Below are positions 29,281 to 38,982 of a stretch of DNA of 41,713 bases, piece after piece; positions within the stretch are counted from its first letter, which is position 1; each line of letters starts with the position of its first letter. The position numbers were made by a program, and so were the translations under genes. The DNA lies in the NCBI GenBank assembly GCA_948441255.1, contig CAOJPS010000004.1:1-41713 (forward strand), in the 5' to 3' direction. The notes beneath the pieces are model-generated. The model was not told where the DNA came from. It was given only the letters and a program-made list of their open reading frames with translations, and searched no databases. This stretch comes from an uncultured Eubacteriaceae bacterium (GTDB lineage Bacteria > Bacillota > Clostridia > Lachnospirales > CAG-274).

Positions 29281-29334
29281 ATGTGGTTTAAAAGCCTGCA
29301 TTGAGTTTTTAGTAAAAAGAAAAGGAGTTTTAAT

Positions 29335-31371
29335 ATGAAAATTCGCGAAATGCTTCTTGGAGTATTTATTGTTGCAATTATTCTTATTATTGTTGTTCCG
29401 CCTCCGGCAGGTTTTTTGGACTTTTTGTTTATGTTGAATATTTTTGTGTCGTTGCTTATTCTGATGAACTCGATTTACTCAAAAAAATCGCTTGAAATGT
29501 CTATGTTTCCTACGCTGCTTTTGATTACTACTTTGTTTAGAATCGCTCTTAACCTTTGCTCTACACGTCTTATTCTTGGCGAGGGTTATGCTGGCGAGGT
29601 TGTGGCTACCTTTGGTAACTTTGTTGCCGGCGGAAATATGACTGTCGGTATTATTATGTTTGCTATTATCGTTATTGTTAATTTTATGGTTATTACCAAA
29701 GGCTCTGACAGAGTGGCGGAAGTAACAGCGCGTTTTACTCTTGACGCTATGCCTGGTAAGCAGATGGCTATTGATGCCGACCTTAACACAGGTCTTATTA
29801 ATGAAGATGAAGCTAAGGCTAGAAGAAAGGAAATTCAGGACGAGGCAAGTTTTTTTGGTTCTATGGATGGTGCTACAAAGTTTGTTAAAGGAGACGCTAT
29901 AGCGGGTATTCTTATTACTTTTGTTAATTTGATAGGCGGTATAGCTATTGGTATGCTTGGTATGGGTTTGGCTTTTGGAGAAGCGGCTGAAAAGTTTACA
30001 CTTATGACTATCGGTGACGGTCTTGTTGGTCAAATTCCAGCGCTTATGATTTCTACCGCTACGGGCGTGCTTGTTACAAAAGCGACTGATGATACAAATA
30101 TTAGCGGTCAGATTACAGGACAGCTTTTTTCTAAGCCGATTACTTTGTATATAGCGGGAGCTGTTATGGTGTTTTTAGGTGTGTTTACTCCGCTTCCTAT
30201 GTACTTTTTCGTTCCTTTTGGAATTTTGCTTTTATATTGTGGATATGCCTTGGACAGAGCTCAGAAGGTTGCCTCTATTCAAACGGAAATTACTACTGAT
30301 GATTCGGAGGTTGAGGAAATTAGAAAACCAGAAAATGTTATTTCTTTGCTGAATGTTGACCCGATTTTGCTTATATTTGGATATGGGCTTATACCTCTGG
30401 TTGATAATAATCAAGGAGGAGATCTTCTTGACCGTGTTGTTATGATAAGACGGCAGATTGCGCTTGAACTTGGCGCGGTTGTTCCTGTTATTCGTCTTAG
30501 GGACGATATTAAACTTAGTCCTAATCAATATAGAATATTAATTAAAGGAGTTGACGTTGCTGGCGGTGAGATTATGTTTGACCATTATATGGCTATGAAT
30601 CCCGGGTATGTTGAGGAAGAAATTGATGGTATTGAAACTGTTGAACCGTATCTTGGGCTTCCTGCTTTGTGGATTTCTGAATCACAGAGAGAAAGAGCCG
30701 AGGCTTTTGGCTATACTGTCGTAGACCCCCCAGCTATTATCGCTACTCATCTGACAGAGGTTATAAGAAATAATCTTCACGAACTTTTAAGCAGACAGGA
30801 TGTTCAGAATCTTGTTGATAATGTGAAAGAAAATCATCCTGTTCTTATTGACGAACTTATTCCTAAGCAAATGTCAATTGGAGATGTTCAGAAAGTGCTT
30901 GCCAATCTTTTGAATGAAGGAGTTTCTATAAGGGATTTGGTTACTATACTTGAAACTTTAGCTGATTATTCTCAGCTTACGAGAGATACGGATATGCTTA
31001 CTGAATATGTGAGACAATCTTTGAGAAGGTCTATTTCTCAAAAATATTTTGGTGAGGAGGTTAATAACAAAGTTATTACCTTGGACCCTCAAGTTGAACA
31101 GGAAATCAGAGATAGTGTTCAGCAGACCGAACATGGTTCGTATATTTCTATGGACCCTGACAGAACTCAAATGATTTTCGCAAGCCTTAATAAGGAAATT
31201 TCTAAGCTTACTTCACTTGGTCTTCAGCCTATTATTCTTACTTCTCCTATTGTGAGGATTTATTTTAAAAGACTTGTTGAACAGGTTGCTCCTGATTTGG
31301 TGGTTCTGTCTTTTAATGAAATTGAACCAAATGCCGAAATACAGTCTATTGGAATGGTGGGTATTGTATGA
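29335..31371 (+). CDS. flhA: Flagellar export protein FlhA
   Basis: FRIALNLCSTRLIL; RFTLDAMPGKQMAIDADLNTGLI; 678 aa. Confidence 0.98.
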   Translation: MKIREMLLGVFIVAIILIIVVPPPAGFLDFLFMLNIFVSLLILMNSIYSKKSLEMSMFPTLLLITTLFRIALNLCSTRLILGEGYAGEVVATFGNFVAGGNMTVGIIMFAIIVIVNFMVITKGSDRVAEVTARFTLDAMPGKQMAIDADLNTGLINEDEAKARRKEIQDEASFFGSMDGATKFVKGDAIAGILITFVNLIGGIAIGMLGMGLAFGEAAEKFTLMTIGDGLVGQIPALMISTATGVLVTKATDDTNISGQITGQLFSKPITLYIAGAVMVFLGVFTPLPMYFFVPFGILLLYCGYALDRAQKVASIQTEITTDDSEVEEIRKPENVISLLNVDPILLIFGYGLIPLVDNNQGGDLLDRVVMIRRQIALELGAVVPVIRLRDDIKLSPNQYRILIKGVDVAGGEIMFDHYMAMNPGYVEEEIDGIETVEPYLGLPALWISESQRERAEAFGYTVVDPPAIIATHLTEVIRNNLHELLSRQDVQNLVDNVKENHPVLIDELIPKQMSIGDVQKVLANLLNEGVSIRDLVTILETLADYSQLTRDTDMLTEYVRQSLRRSISQKYFGEEVNNKVITLDPQVEQEIRDSVQQTEHGSYISMDPDRTQMIFASLNKEISKLTSLGLQPIILTSPIVRIYFKRLVEQVAPDLVVLSFNEIEPNAEIQSIGMVGIV

Positions 31372-32567
31372 AAATGAAAAAATATGAGGCGCTTACTGAG
31401 CAACAGGCTATTGAAATGGTTAAAAACGAGCTTGGTATGGACGCTATAATTTTAAATATTAAGAAAATTCAGCCCAAAGGCTTATTCGCTTTTTTTAGAA
31501 AACCTCGAGTTGAGGTTACGGCGGCCTATGAGGATAAACCTGTTGTAAGTAAGGAAATCTTTGAGAATAAAGAAAATAAAAACGAAGGTTCTTCCTTTAA
31601 TAAAAGAATGATTGAAAAATCCGCTCAGGATACTAAGAAAATAGCGAAACAACAACAAACTATTGATGAGCTTGAAAAGAAACTTAATGATACAGAGGGA
31701 CTTTTAGAACAGGTTATGCAAAAGCTTTCAGTTTCGTCACATAATTTTGATTCCCCTCGAAAATATGATAACGCTATGCTTCAATTTTTTTATGAAAAGC
31801 TGACATCTCAGGGTGTTTCTTCGAAAATTTCGGAGGTTTTGCTTAAAGATATTGAAAATATTGAAGATTTAGATAATTTGGATATTAACTTAATTGTAAA
31901 AGTGGTGTATAATAGAATAATAAATATACTTGGTGAGCCTAAAATTCTTAAAGTTGAAAAAAGAGGACGGCAGGCGTATGCTAAGAATGTTGTTTTTATT
32001 GGTCCTACGGGAGTTGGAAAAACGACTACTATTGCTAAAATTTCCTCTCAGTTTATTTTTAATGATAAATTGAATGTTGGCTTTATTACTGCTGATACTT
32101 ATAGAATAGCTGCTGTTGAGCAATTAAAAACTTATGCTGATATACTTGATTCGGAGGTTGGTGTTGTTTATAACAGCGAAGATGTAATTGAAAAAATAAA
32201 CGAATTTAAAGTTGTGAATGATGTTATTTTTATTGATACCGCAGGAAGATCTCATAAAAATGATGAAAATTTGAAAGAGCTTAAATCTTTTCTGGAGGTT
32301 ATTCCGGATGCGGAAATATATCTTGTTCTTAGTATTACAACAAAATATGAGGATTTATTGAGTATTATAAATGCTTATTCTAAAATTACAGATTTTAAAA
32401 TTATATTTACTAAGCTTGATGAAACTTCATGTCTTGGTTCGGTTTTGAATATTTGTTATGAAACAGGAAGGGAAATTTCCTATGCTACTAACGGACAGAA
32501 TGTTCCAGATGATATAGATGTTATTAAACCGGAGGAAATTGCGAGAGATTTATTGGGGAGTAGGTAA
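31368..32567 (+). CDS. flhF: Flagellar SRP-like GTPase FlhF
   Basis: FIGPTGVGKTTTIAKIS; FITADTYRIAAVEQLKTYADIL; IDTAGRS. Confidence 0.95.
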   Translation: MKMKKYEALTEQQAIEMVKNELGMDAIILNIKKIQPKGLFAFFRKPRVEVTAAYEDKPVVSKEIFENKENKNEGSSFNKRMIEKSAQDTKKIAKQQQTIDELEKKLNDTEGLLEQVMQKLSVSSHNFDSPRKYDNAMLQFFYEKLTSQGVSSKISEVLLKDIENIEDLDNLDINLIVKVVYNRIINILGEPKILKVEKRGRQAYAKNVVFIGPTGVGKTTTIAKISSQFIFNDKLNVGFITADTYRIAAVEQLKTYADILDSEVGVVYNSEDVIEKINEFKVVNDVIFIDTAGRSHKNDENLKELKSFLEVIPDAEIYLVLSITTKYEDLLSIINAYSKITDFKIIFTKLDETSCLGSVLNICYETGREISYATNGQNVPDDIDVIKPEEIARDLLGSR

Positions 32568-32572
32568 ATATT

Positions 32573-33463
32573 ATGATGGACCAAGCTGATAGTTTGAGAA
32601 ATTTAGTTAATAAAAATTTTAATAACGCTAATAAGAAAGCGGAACTCTCATCAAGAGTTATCACTGTTACAAGCGGTAAGGGCGGAGTTGGAAAAACTAA
32701 TTTTTCACTTAATCTCGCTATTCAATTTAGTAAATTTAATAAGAGAGTTGTTATTATAGACGCTGATTTTGGATTGGCTAATATTGAGGTGCTTTTTGGA
32801 ATTTTGCCGAAATATAATCTCGCTGATGTTTTGAGAGGAGAAAAAGATGTTGAGGATGTGTTGACAGACGGACCTATGGGTATTAAATTTATTTCGGGCG
32901 GTTCTGGACTTAAAGAACTTTCAAATATTAGTGAAAAACAACTTAATTATTTTATTAATAATTTTTCTTATCTTGACGCTATTTCTGATATAATTATTAT
33001 TGATACTGGTGCTGGTATTTCGAAATCGGTTATTAATTTTATTAAAGCTTCAGATGAAACTATTATTGTTACTACGCCTGAACCTACTTCTATAACAGAC
33101 GCTTACGCGCTTATTAAAACAATTAAAGAGGAAAGGTATGGTAATATTCCTGATTTTAAAGTTGTTGTCAATAGAGTTGATGACGATGAAGAGGGAATAG
33201 AGATATATAATAAAATCTCAAGAGCGTCTTCTAAATTTCTTGGAGTTCCTTTGCAAAATCTAGGATATATTCCTTATGATAGATTTTTGGTTAAAGCTGT
33301 TAAACATCAGCAGCCGGCTACAATGTGTTTTCCTAATTGTGAGTTTACTAAGGCTATTGAGAAAATAGGAAGTATTCTTATGGATGTTCCTGTAAACAAA
33401 GATACTGATAAATCTGGTATACGAGGTTTTGTAAAAAGATTGGTTAATATATTTGGCGGTTAG
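32573..33463 (+). CDS. flhG: MinD/ParA-like ATPase FlhG (YlxH)
   Basis: VTSGKGGVGKTNFSLNLAIQFS; FGLANIEVLFGILPKYNL. Confidence 0.94.
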   Translation: MMDQADSLRNLVNKNFNNANKKAELSSRVITVTSGKGGVGKTNFSLNLAIQFSKFNKRVVIIDADFGLANIEVLFGILPKYNLADVLRGEKDVEDVLTDGPMGIKFISGGSGLKELSNISEKQLNYFINNFSYLDAISDIIIIDTGAGISKSVINFIKASDETIIVTTPEPTSITDAYALIKTIKEERYGNIPDFKVVVNRVDDDEEGIEIYNKISRASSKFLGVPLQNLGYIPYDRFLVKAVKHQQPATMCFPNCEFTKAIEKIGSILMDVPVNKDTDKSGIRGFVKRLVNIFGG

Positions 33464-33469
33464 GAGGCG

Positions 33470-34156
33470 ATGTCTTTGTACAATATTAAAACAGGAAACA
33501 GAGTTGAGATTTCATTTGTTCTTGAAGATGGCAGAGATATTAGATATACAAGTTTGGTTGAAGAAAATTATGAAGATGGAAAGCTGCTTCTTTATATACC
33601 TATGGTGTATGGAAAAATTATTAAACTTCCTGTTGATGAGGAATATATATTTACTTTTATTACTGAAGCGGGTATTATTAAATGCGATGCTGTTATAAAA
33701 GAATATGTTTATATTAATGATTTTAATTTTATGATTATTCAGATTAATTCTGAGATTGAGAGAATTCAAAGACGTGAGTTTTTTAGATTTGATTGTGTTT
33801 TGCCTCTTAAATTTATATTGTTTTCAGAAGATGATTCTAATGATGAGGAGAATTGCTTTTTAGAAGGGTCGGTTAAAGATATTAGTGAGGGCGGCATTCG
33901 TTTTTTGTCTAATGAGGATATTGAAGTTGGGGAAAAAATTAAGTTTTTTATAACGCTTAATTATGAGTGTGCCATAGTTAAAGGTGTGATTTTACATAAG
34001 CAGGAGTATCCTAAATCTAATTTTAAATTTCAATACAGAACTCAATTTTTTGATTTAGATGCGGAAGAAAAAGATAAAATTCTTAAATATATATTTTTTG
34101 AACAAAGATTTAAAGCGAGAATGGATAGAGAATCAATTGACGCAGAAGACGATTAA
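33470..34156 (+). CDS. ycgR: PilZ domain c-di-GMP receptor, YcgR/YpfA-like flagellar brake protein
   Basis: QRREFFRFDCVLPLKF (RxxxR) and DISEGGIRFLS (D/NxSxxG). Confidence 0.88.
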   Translation: MSLYNIKTGNRVEISFVLEDGRDIRYTSLVEENYEDGKLLLYIPMVYGKIIKLPVDEEYIFTFITEAGIIKCDAVIKEYVYINDFNFMIIQINSEIERIQRREFFRFDCVLPLKFILFSEDDSNDEENCFLEGSVKDISEGGIRFLSNEDIEVGEKIKFFITLNYECAIVKGVILHKQEYPKSNFKFQYRTQFFDLDAEEKDKILKYIFFEQRFKARMDRESIDAEDD

Positions 34157-34220
34157 TTTTGTTTTTTGTTAAACAGATACTTAAATTTCAGCTATTTTTG
34201 TGTAATGGGAGTTGTGATAA

Positions 34221-34715
34221 ATGAATTCCTTTAGTAAAATGATTGTTGTGGGTATGGCAGATTTGAATGTGACAAGGTGTCCCGGTGTGCTTACTACGCT
34301 TGGTCTTGGGTCGTGTGTTGGTATAGCGTTATATGACCCTATTAATAAAATAGCGGGGCTTGCTCACGCTATGCTGCCTGATAGTACACAGATTAAAAAT
34401 AATTCTAATGTTGCTAAGTTTGCTGATTCTGCTACTAAAAAGCTTATTATTGATATGTGTCTTATTGGCGCTAAAAAGGATTTTCTTAAAGCTAAAATTG
34501 CTGGCGGAGCCCAGATGTTTGCTTTTGACTCAACTAACGAAAGTATGAGAATTGGTGACAGAAATGTTGAAGCGGCATATAGAATTCTGCGTACATACGG
34601 TATTCCTGTTATAGCGAATCATACGGGTTCTAATTATGGAAGAACCATAGAGCTTTATTCTGACGATGGAAGGCTTGTTGTTAAAACTATCGGGCACGGA
34701 ACTTATGTTATATAA
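34221..34715 (+). CDS. cheD: Chemoreceptor glutamine deamidase CheD
   Basis: TTLGLGSCVGIALYDPINKIAGLAHAMLPDS; IAGGAQMF; IGDRNVEAAYRIL. Confidence 0.95.
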   Translation: MNSFSKMIVVGMADLNVTRCPGVLTTLGLGSCVGIALYDPINKIAGLAHAMLPDSTQIKNNSNVAKFADSATKKLIIDMCLIGAKKDFLKAKIAGGAQMFAFDSTNESMRIGDRNVEAAYRILRTYGIPVIANHTGSNYGRTIELYSDDGRLVVKTIGHGTYVI

Positions 34716-34729
34716 GGCGGTGGAAAATT

Positions 34730-34999
34730 ATGATTGAAAAGTTACATATTTATATTGCTATTATTGCGGCTTTGATTGTTAATGTTTGTTGTATTGTCAC
34801 GTCAAATTCTTTATATACTACTATTTTGTATATTATAGCCGCTATTGTTGTATTCTTTTTTATAGGAATATTTGTAAGAAATTTTATTATTAAAAATTTC
34901 TATCCCGAAAGTGAGGAAAATGTTTCTGAAAACGAGGGTGAAACGGAAGAGGCGGAAGGTATTGAGGTTTCTGCCGAAGATGAGGAACAATTGATTTAA
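34730..34999 (+). CDS. Small membrane protein, two predicted TM segments, acidic tail (uncharacterised, between cheD and sigD)
   Basis: RBS and tight spacing; hydrophobic IAIIAALIVNVCCIV and YIIAAIVVFFFIGIFV. Confidence 0.65.
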   Translation: MIEKLHIYIAIIAALIVNVCCIVTSNSLYTTILYIIAAIVVFFFIGIFVRNFIIKNFYPESEENVSENEGETEEAEGIEVSAEDEEQLI

Positions 35000-35010
35000 A
35001 AATTTTTTGA

Positions 35011-35790
35011 ATGGGAGAGGCGCTAATGGCTGAGAATTTAGAAAATTTATGGCAAGCATATCGAATCTCAAAAGAGCCTTCAATTAAAGAAAAGCTTATA
35101 TTGGAGTATGCTTCTCTTGTTAAACTTGTTGCGGGCAGGATAAGTATTCATATCGGTCAGTATGTGGAATATGAAGACCTTATTAGCTATGGTATATTTG
35201 GGCTGATTGACGCTATTGATAAATTTGATTCTGGTAAAGGCGTTAAATTTGAAACTTACGCTTCTTTGAGAATCAGAGGTGAGATTATTGACAATATAAG
35301 AAGACTTGACTGGGTTCCAAGAACCCTGCGTCAAAAAAGCAAGCAGCTTGATAAAGTTTACACATCTTTGGAAGCAGAAATTGGCAGAACTCCTACCTAT
35401 GAGGAAATTGCTGAAAAAATGGATATTTCTGTTGACGAGGTTAAAGATGTTATGCAGAAGTCAGCAGCGTCTTCTTTGGTGTCCCTTGACGATTATGTTG
35501 ATTCGAATAAAGACGTTACTATCGCGGACGTTGTTGAAACAAAGACCGATTCACCTGATTTAAGCTATGAAAAAAAAGAAATTAAAAATATACTTATTGA
35601 CGCTATTAATCAACTTACTGAAAAAGAGAAAAAAGTTGTTACGTTATATTATTTTGAGGAACTTACTCTTAAAGAGATAAGTAAAATTATGAGTGTTTCG
35701 GAATCAAGAGTTTCTCAAATACATTCAAAGGCCGTTATTAAACTTCAAAGCAAGCTTGGAAAATATAAATCTATTTTGTTTTTGAATTAA
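35011..35790 (+). CDS. sigD: Flagellar sigma factor (SigD/FliA/WhiG family)
   Basis: YEDLISYGIFGLIDAIDKFDSGKGVKFETYASLRIRGEIIDNIRRLDWVPRTLRQKSK; region 4 LKEISKIMSVSESRVSQIHSKAVIKLQ. Confidence 0.96.
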   Translation: MGEALMAENLENLWQAYRISKEPSIKEKLILEYASLVKLVAGRISIHIGQYVEYEDLISYGIFGLIDAIDKFDSGKGVKFETYASLRIRGEIIDNIRRLDWVPRTLRQKSKQLDKVYTSLEAEIGRTPTYEEIAEKMDISVDEVKDVMQKSAASSLVSLDDYVDSNKDVTIADVVETKTDSPDLSYEKKEIKNILIDAINQLTEKEKKVVTLYYFEELTLKEISKIMSVSESRVSQIHSKAVIKLQSKLGKYKSILFLN

Positions 35791-35808
35791 ATATGGGAGG
35801 GATTCTTT

Positions 35809-37203
35809 ATGGATGAAAATGTGTCAAGAAATGAAAGTATTGATTTGGATATTGCGGAAGATAAAATGAGTGCGTCTATAGTTTTTAGCGAACCTGTTAA
35901 TGATGGAAAACTTCTTTCCAAAGCTGATATTATAAGAACTTTGAATGGTTATGGAATAAGATATGGTATAGATGAAGATTTTATTGAGAAACTTATTGAT
36001 AATAAGGAATATGGTATATGGTATGAAATTGCTAAAGGTGACGAGCCTAAAAAAGGTGTGGATGGATATATTGAGTATTTTTTTACAACAGATAAGAAAA
36101 GTTTGCAGCCAAAGGAATTGGAAGATGGTTCCGTTGACTACAGAAATCTGAATTTGTTTGAAACTGCTGTTGAAAATCAGACTCTTGCTATTGCTCATCT
36201 TGCTATTCCTGGAAATGATGGTATGAATGTTCTCGCGAAGAGTATTCCTGCTGAAAAAGTAAAAAAGGCGCCGGCTCTTCCTAGAGGAAAAAATACGAAA
36301 ATTCTTGAAGACGGAGTTACGCTTATTTCAGAGATAAGCGGAAGGATTTTTTATATGGACGGTAGGGTGAGTGTGTTTCCTATTCTTGAAATTACTGGAG
36401 ATGTTGATAACTCTACTGGAAATGTTGAATTTTTGGGGACTATTGTTGTTAAAGGTTCCGTTTTATCAGGGTTTACCGTTAGTGCTGGCGCTGATGTTGA
36501 GATTGAGGGTCCTGTTGAGGGCGCTATAATTAGGGCTAAAGGAAATATAATGCTTATGAAAGGCGTTCAAGGCGGGGGTAAGGCCGTTATTGAGGCAGCA
36601 GGGGATATTAACGCTAATTTTATTGAAAGCAGCAGTATTTCGGCTGGCGGCAATATAACAGCTAACTCTATTATGCACAGTAATGTACATTGCGGAGGTA
36701 TTTTGAAACTTGTAGGAAAAAGAGGTCTTTTTGTTGGCGGAAAGGCTATTGTTGGAAATAGAATTGACGCTAAAGTTATTGGCTCTAATATGGCTACTGT
36801 TACGGAACTAGAGGTTGGTGTTGACCCTGTTTTGCTTGAGGAATATAAACAGGCTGTCGCTGATATTGAAAAATATAACGAACAGTTTAAGTCTAACGAG
36901 AAGGTTATTAATGTACTTCAGAGAGCAGACCCTTCAAAACTTACCGATGATAAGAAAAAGATGCTTATAGATGCTATAAGGTCTAAAATTATACTTAAAT
37001 CTAAAATCAACGAAAGTCAAAAAAGAGTTGAGGTTATTTTCCCGAAACTTAAACAGAAAAATGGCAGAGTTTCTGCCAGCAATATTGTTTATTCGGGTGT
37101 TAAGATTACTATTAATGACGCTGTTATGTATGTGAGAGATGATATACAGCATTGTTCTTTATTTAACAATAAGGGCAAGGTTTCTATCGGCGCGCTGGTT
37201 TAA
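35809..37203 (+). CDS. fapA: FapA/DUF342 family protein
   Basis: 464 aa; beta-helix GDVDNSTGNVEFLGTIVVKGSVLSGFTVSAGADVEIEGPVEGAIIRAKGNI. Confidence 0.9.
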   Translation: MDENVSRNESIDLDIAEDKMSASIVFSEPVNDGKLLSKADIIRTLNGYGIRYGIDEDFIEKLIDNKEYGIWYEIAKGDEPKKGVDGYIEYFFTTDKKSLQPKELEDGSVDYRNLNLFETAVENQTLAIAHLAIPGNDGMNVLAKSIPAEKVKKAPALPRGKNTKILEDGVTLISEISGRIFYMDGRVSVFPILEITGDVDNSTGNVEFLGTIVVKGSVLSGFTVSAGADVEIEGPVEGAIIRAKGNIMLMKGVQGGGKAVIEAAGDINANFIESSSISAGGNITANSIMHSNVHCGGILKLVGKRGLFVGGKAIVGNRIDAKVIGSNMATVTELEVGVDPVLLEEYKQAVADIEKYNEQFKSNEKVINVLQRADPSKLTDDKKKMLIDAIRSKIILKSKINESQKRVEVIFPKLKQKNGRVSASNIVYSGVKITINDAVMYVRDDIQHCSLFNNKGKVSIGALV

Positions 37204-37256
37204 TTTCTGAAAGATTTTTTAATACGTAGTTTTCTTATTTTAAGAAGGTGATTTTT

Positions 37257-37562
37257 ATGGCTATTCAACCTATTGATTTACAACTTATGATGAACAGAAC
37301 CACAGAAGTAAATAATCCGGCTAATCATCAAAATCAGAGATATGACGCTCAGCAACAGGCGTTTAACTATGAATTCCAGCAGCAGGTTGAACGAAGCGCC
37401 AATCAAATAAATCAAACAAATAAGTCGGAAGAAAATAATATTAAAGACGGTCAAGGCGGAAATAAGGGTCAGTATAAGGGAAAAAAGAAAGGTCAGAAAA
37501 AAAATGAGGAAAAAAACGTTAAAAAGAATAAAAGTTCAAGTCTTTTTGACGTTAGTATATGA
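37257..37562 (+). CDS. Hypothetical fla/che-operon protein, Q/N- and K-rich
   Basis: ATG behind GAAGGTG; MAIQPIDLQLMMNRTTEV; co-directional, tightly spaced. Confidence 0.65.
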   Translation: MAIQPIDLQLMMNRTTEVNNPANHQNQRYDAQQQAFNYEFQQQVERSANQINQTNKSEENNIKDGQGGNKGQYKGKKKGQKKNEEKNVKKNKSSSLFDVSI

Positions 37563-37580
37563 TTTTTTGAGGAGATAAAA

Positions 37581-38051
37581 ATGTTATTCAATATTATATT
37601 GATATTATTGATTCTTATTGGAATAGGTCTGGTGATTTTTGCTGTTATAAGCAAGAAAAAAAATGATAATGGCACAGACAATTATTTTGAGGCAAACGCT
37701 TCTATTCAACTTGTTAAACAGGCTATTGATGACGCTGATAACGCTATTGAACAGCTCAATAAAATTTCCTCCGCTATTTTTGAGGAGTTTGAGGAAAAAT
37801 ATCAGGAACTTCTGTTTTTATATCAAATGATTGACGATATGAAAGAAAAGAGAGAAAAGGTTGATTTTAGAGCTGATTCACAAGAAAATTATAAAATGGA
37901 TGATAAATCTAAAAATACTTTTAATAATCCTAATTATGAAAAAATTAAAGCTATGCGGAATCAAGGCCTTTCTGTTTCTGAAATATCTAAAGCTCTTAAT
38001 ATGGGGCAAGGAGAGGTTAAACTTATTTTGGAACTTGGAAAGGCAAGGTGA
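37581..38051 (+). CDS. DUF6115/SwrB-like: N-terminal TM, coiled coil, C-terminal HTH-like segment
   Basis: KIKAMRNQGLSVSEISKALNMGQGEVKLILELGKAR. Confidence 0.7.
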   Translation: MLFNIILILLILIGIGLVIFAVISKKKNDNGTDNYFEANASIQLVKQAIDDADNAIEQLNKISSAIFEEFEEKYQELLFLYQMIDDMKEKREKVDFRADSQENYKMDDKSKNTFNNPNYEKIKAMRNQGLSVSEISKALNMGQGEVKLILELGKAR

Positions 38052-38060
38052 ATTTGATTT

Positions 38061-38669
38061 ATGGATAAAAGAAGTTTTATTTTTGGGCTGGGAATAGGCA
38101 TTATTTTTTCTGTAATTATTATTTGGATTGTTTATGGGGTTTCGGATATTGGTTATTCGCAATTGACGGATGAGGAGATTGAGCAAAAAGCGAGAGAGTT
38201 TGGTATGGAATATGTTTCGGAAAGTGTTTTTGAAACAGCAACAGAAAACTCAAGCGAAACGGTTTCATATTATCCGCCGGCTCATTATGAGGCTGAAACG
38301 GCTGAAACAGCGGCGGCAATAGAGAATGATAATGAAAATATAACTGTATCTTATGATAATGTGCTTGAAACACAGAATGCTGCTGAAGCGGAAACGTCTG
38401 TTATTTTGGATAATAATTCTGAAAAGACTTCGGAAAATGTTGAAAATGAAATGGAAGATAATTTTATTGAGATTAAGATAAATTCGGGAAGCAACGCTAA
38501 AAAAGTGAGCCGTATTCTTGCGGAAAAAGGCATTATTGAAAACGCGGAGGAATATGAGAATTATTTAATTAACAATAAAAAAACAAAGAGTATAAAAACA
38601 GGCACTTTTAAAATTCCAGATGGAGTTGATTTTGAGGAACTGACTAATATTATTATTAGAAAACCTTGA
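38061..38669 (+). CDS. Membrane-anchored protein with C-terminal MltG/YceG LysM-like segment
   Basis: N-terminal TM; IKINSGSNAKKVSRILAEKGIIENAEEYENYLINNKKTKSIKTGTFKIPDGVDFEELTNII. Confidence 0.65.
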   Translation: MDKRSFIFGLGIGIIFSVIIIWIVYGVSDIGYSQLTDEEIEQKAREFGMEYVSESVFETATENSSETVSYYPPAHYEAETAETAAAIENDNENITVSYDNVLETQNAAEAETSVILDNNSEKTSENVENEMEDNFIEIKINSGSNAKKVSRILAEKGIIENAEEYENYLINNKKTKSIKTGTFKIPDGVDFEELTNIIIRKP

Positions 38670-38702
38670 AGTTTTACCGCAATTTCTCTTTAAACTCATT
38701 TT

Positions 38703-38747
38703 GTAATAAAAAAAGTCAGCAAGGTTTAATAGCTGACTTTTTTTATT
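38703..38747. terminator. Bidirectional-looking intrinsic terminator after the fla/che cluster
   Basis: AAAAAAAGTCAGC ... GCTGACTTTTTTTATTTT. Confidence 0.85.
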
Positions 38748-38748
38748 T

Positions 38749-38977
38749 TAACGTGAGTTCGATGAAAATTTATAACTAATGGAACCTTTTTCTATCGAAA
38801 CGGGAACGCTTTCCCGATAAAAAAGGTTCCAAACCTCCAAAAATGCTCTTGAAGCGTTAAAAACCTTGAGGCTCTGCCTCAAACTTCGCTCGCTTTTTGA
38901 AAAAAGCGAGGCAAAAACTTTTGTGCGAAACTACGTTTCGCTGAGTTTCACTGTAATTTTTCGTCGAACTCACGTTA
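38749..38977. mobile_element. Element B: 229-bp MITE-like element, inverted ends TAACGTGAGTTCGAYGAAAA, shares core (reverse orientation) with element A
   Basis: ~22-bp near-perfect inverted ends with TA at both boundaries; internal hairpins incl. GGAACCTTTTT/AAAAAGGTTCC (38781-38830). Confidence 0.7.
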
Positions 38978-38982
38978 AATAT

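Noticed and set aside
29479-30033. 184-aa minus-strand ORF opposite flhA
   Set aside because: Antisense shadow; K/S/N/H-rich, no motif.
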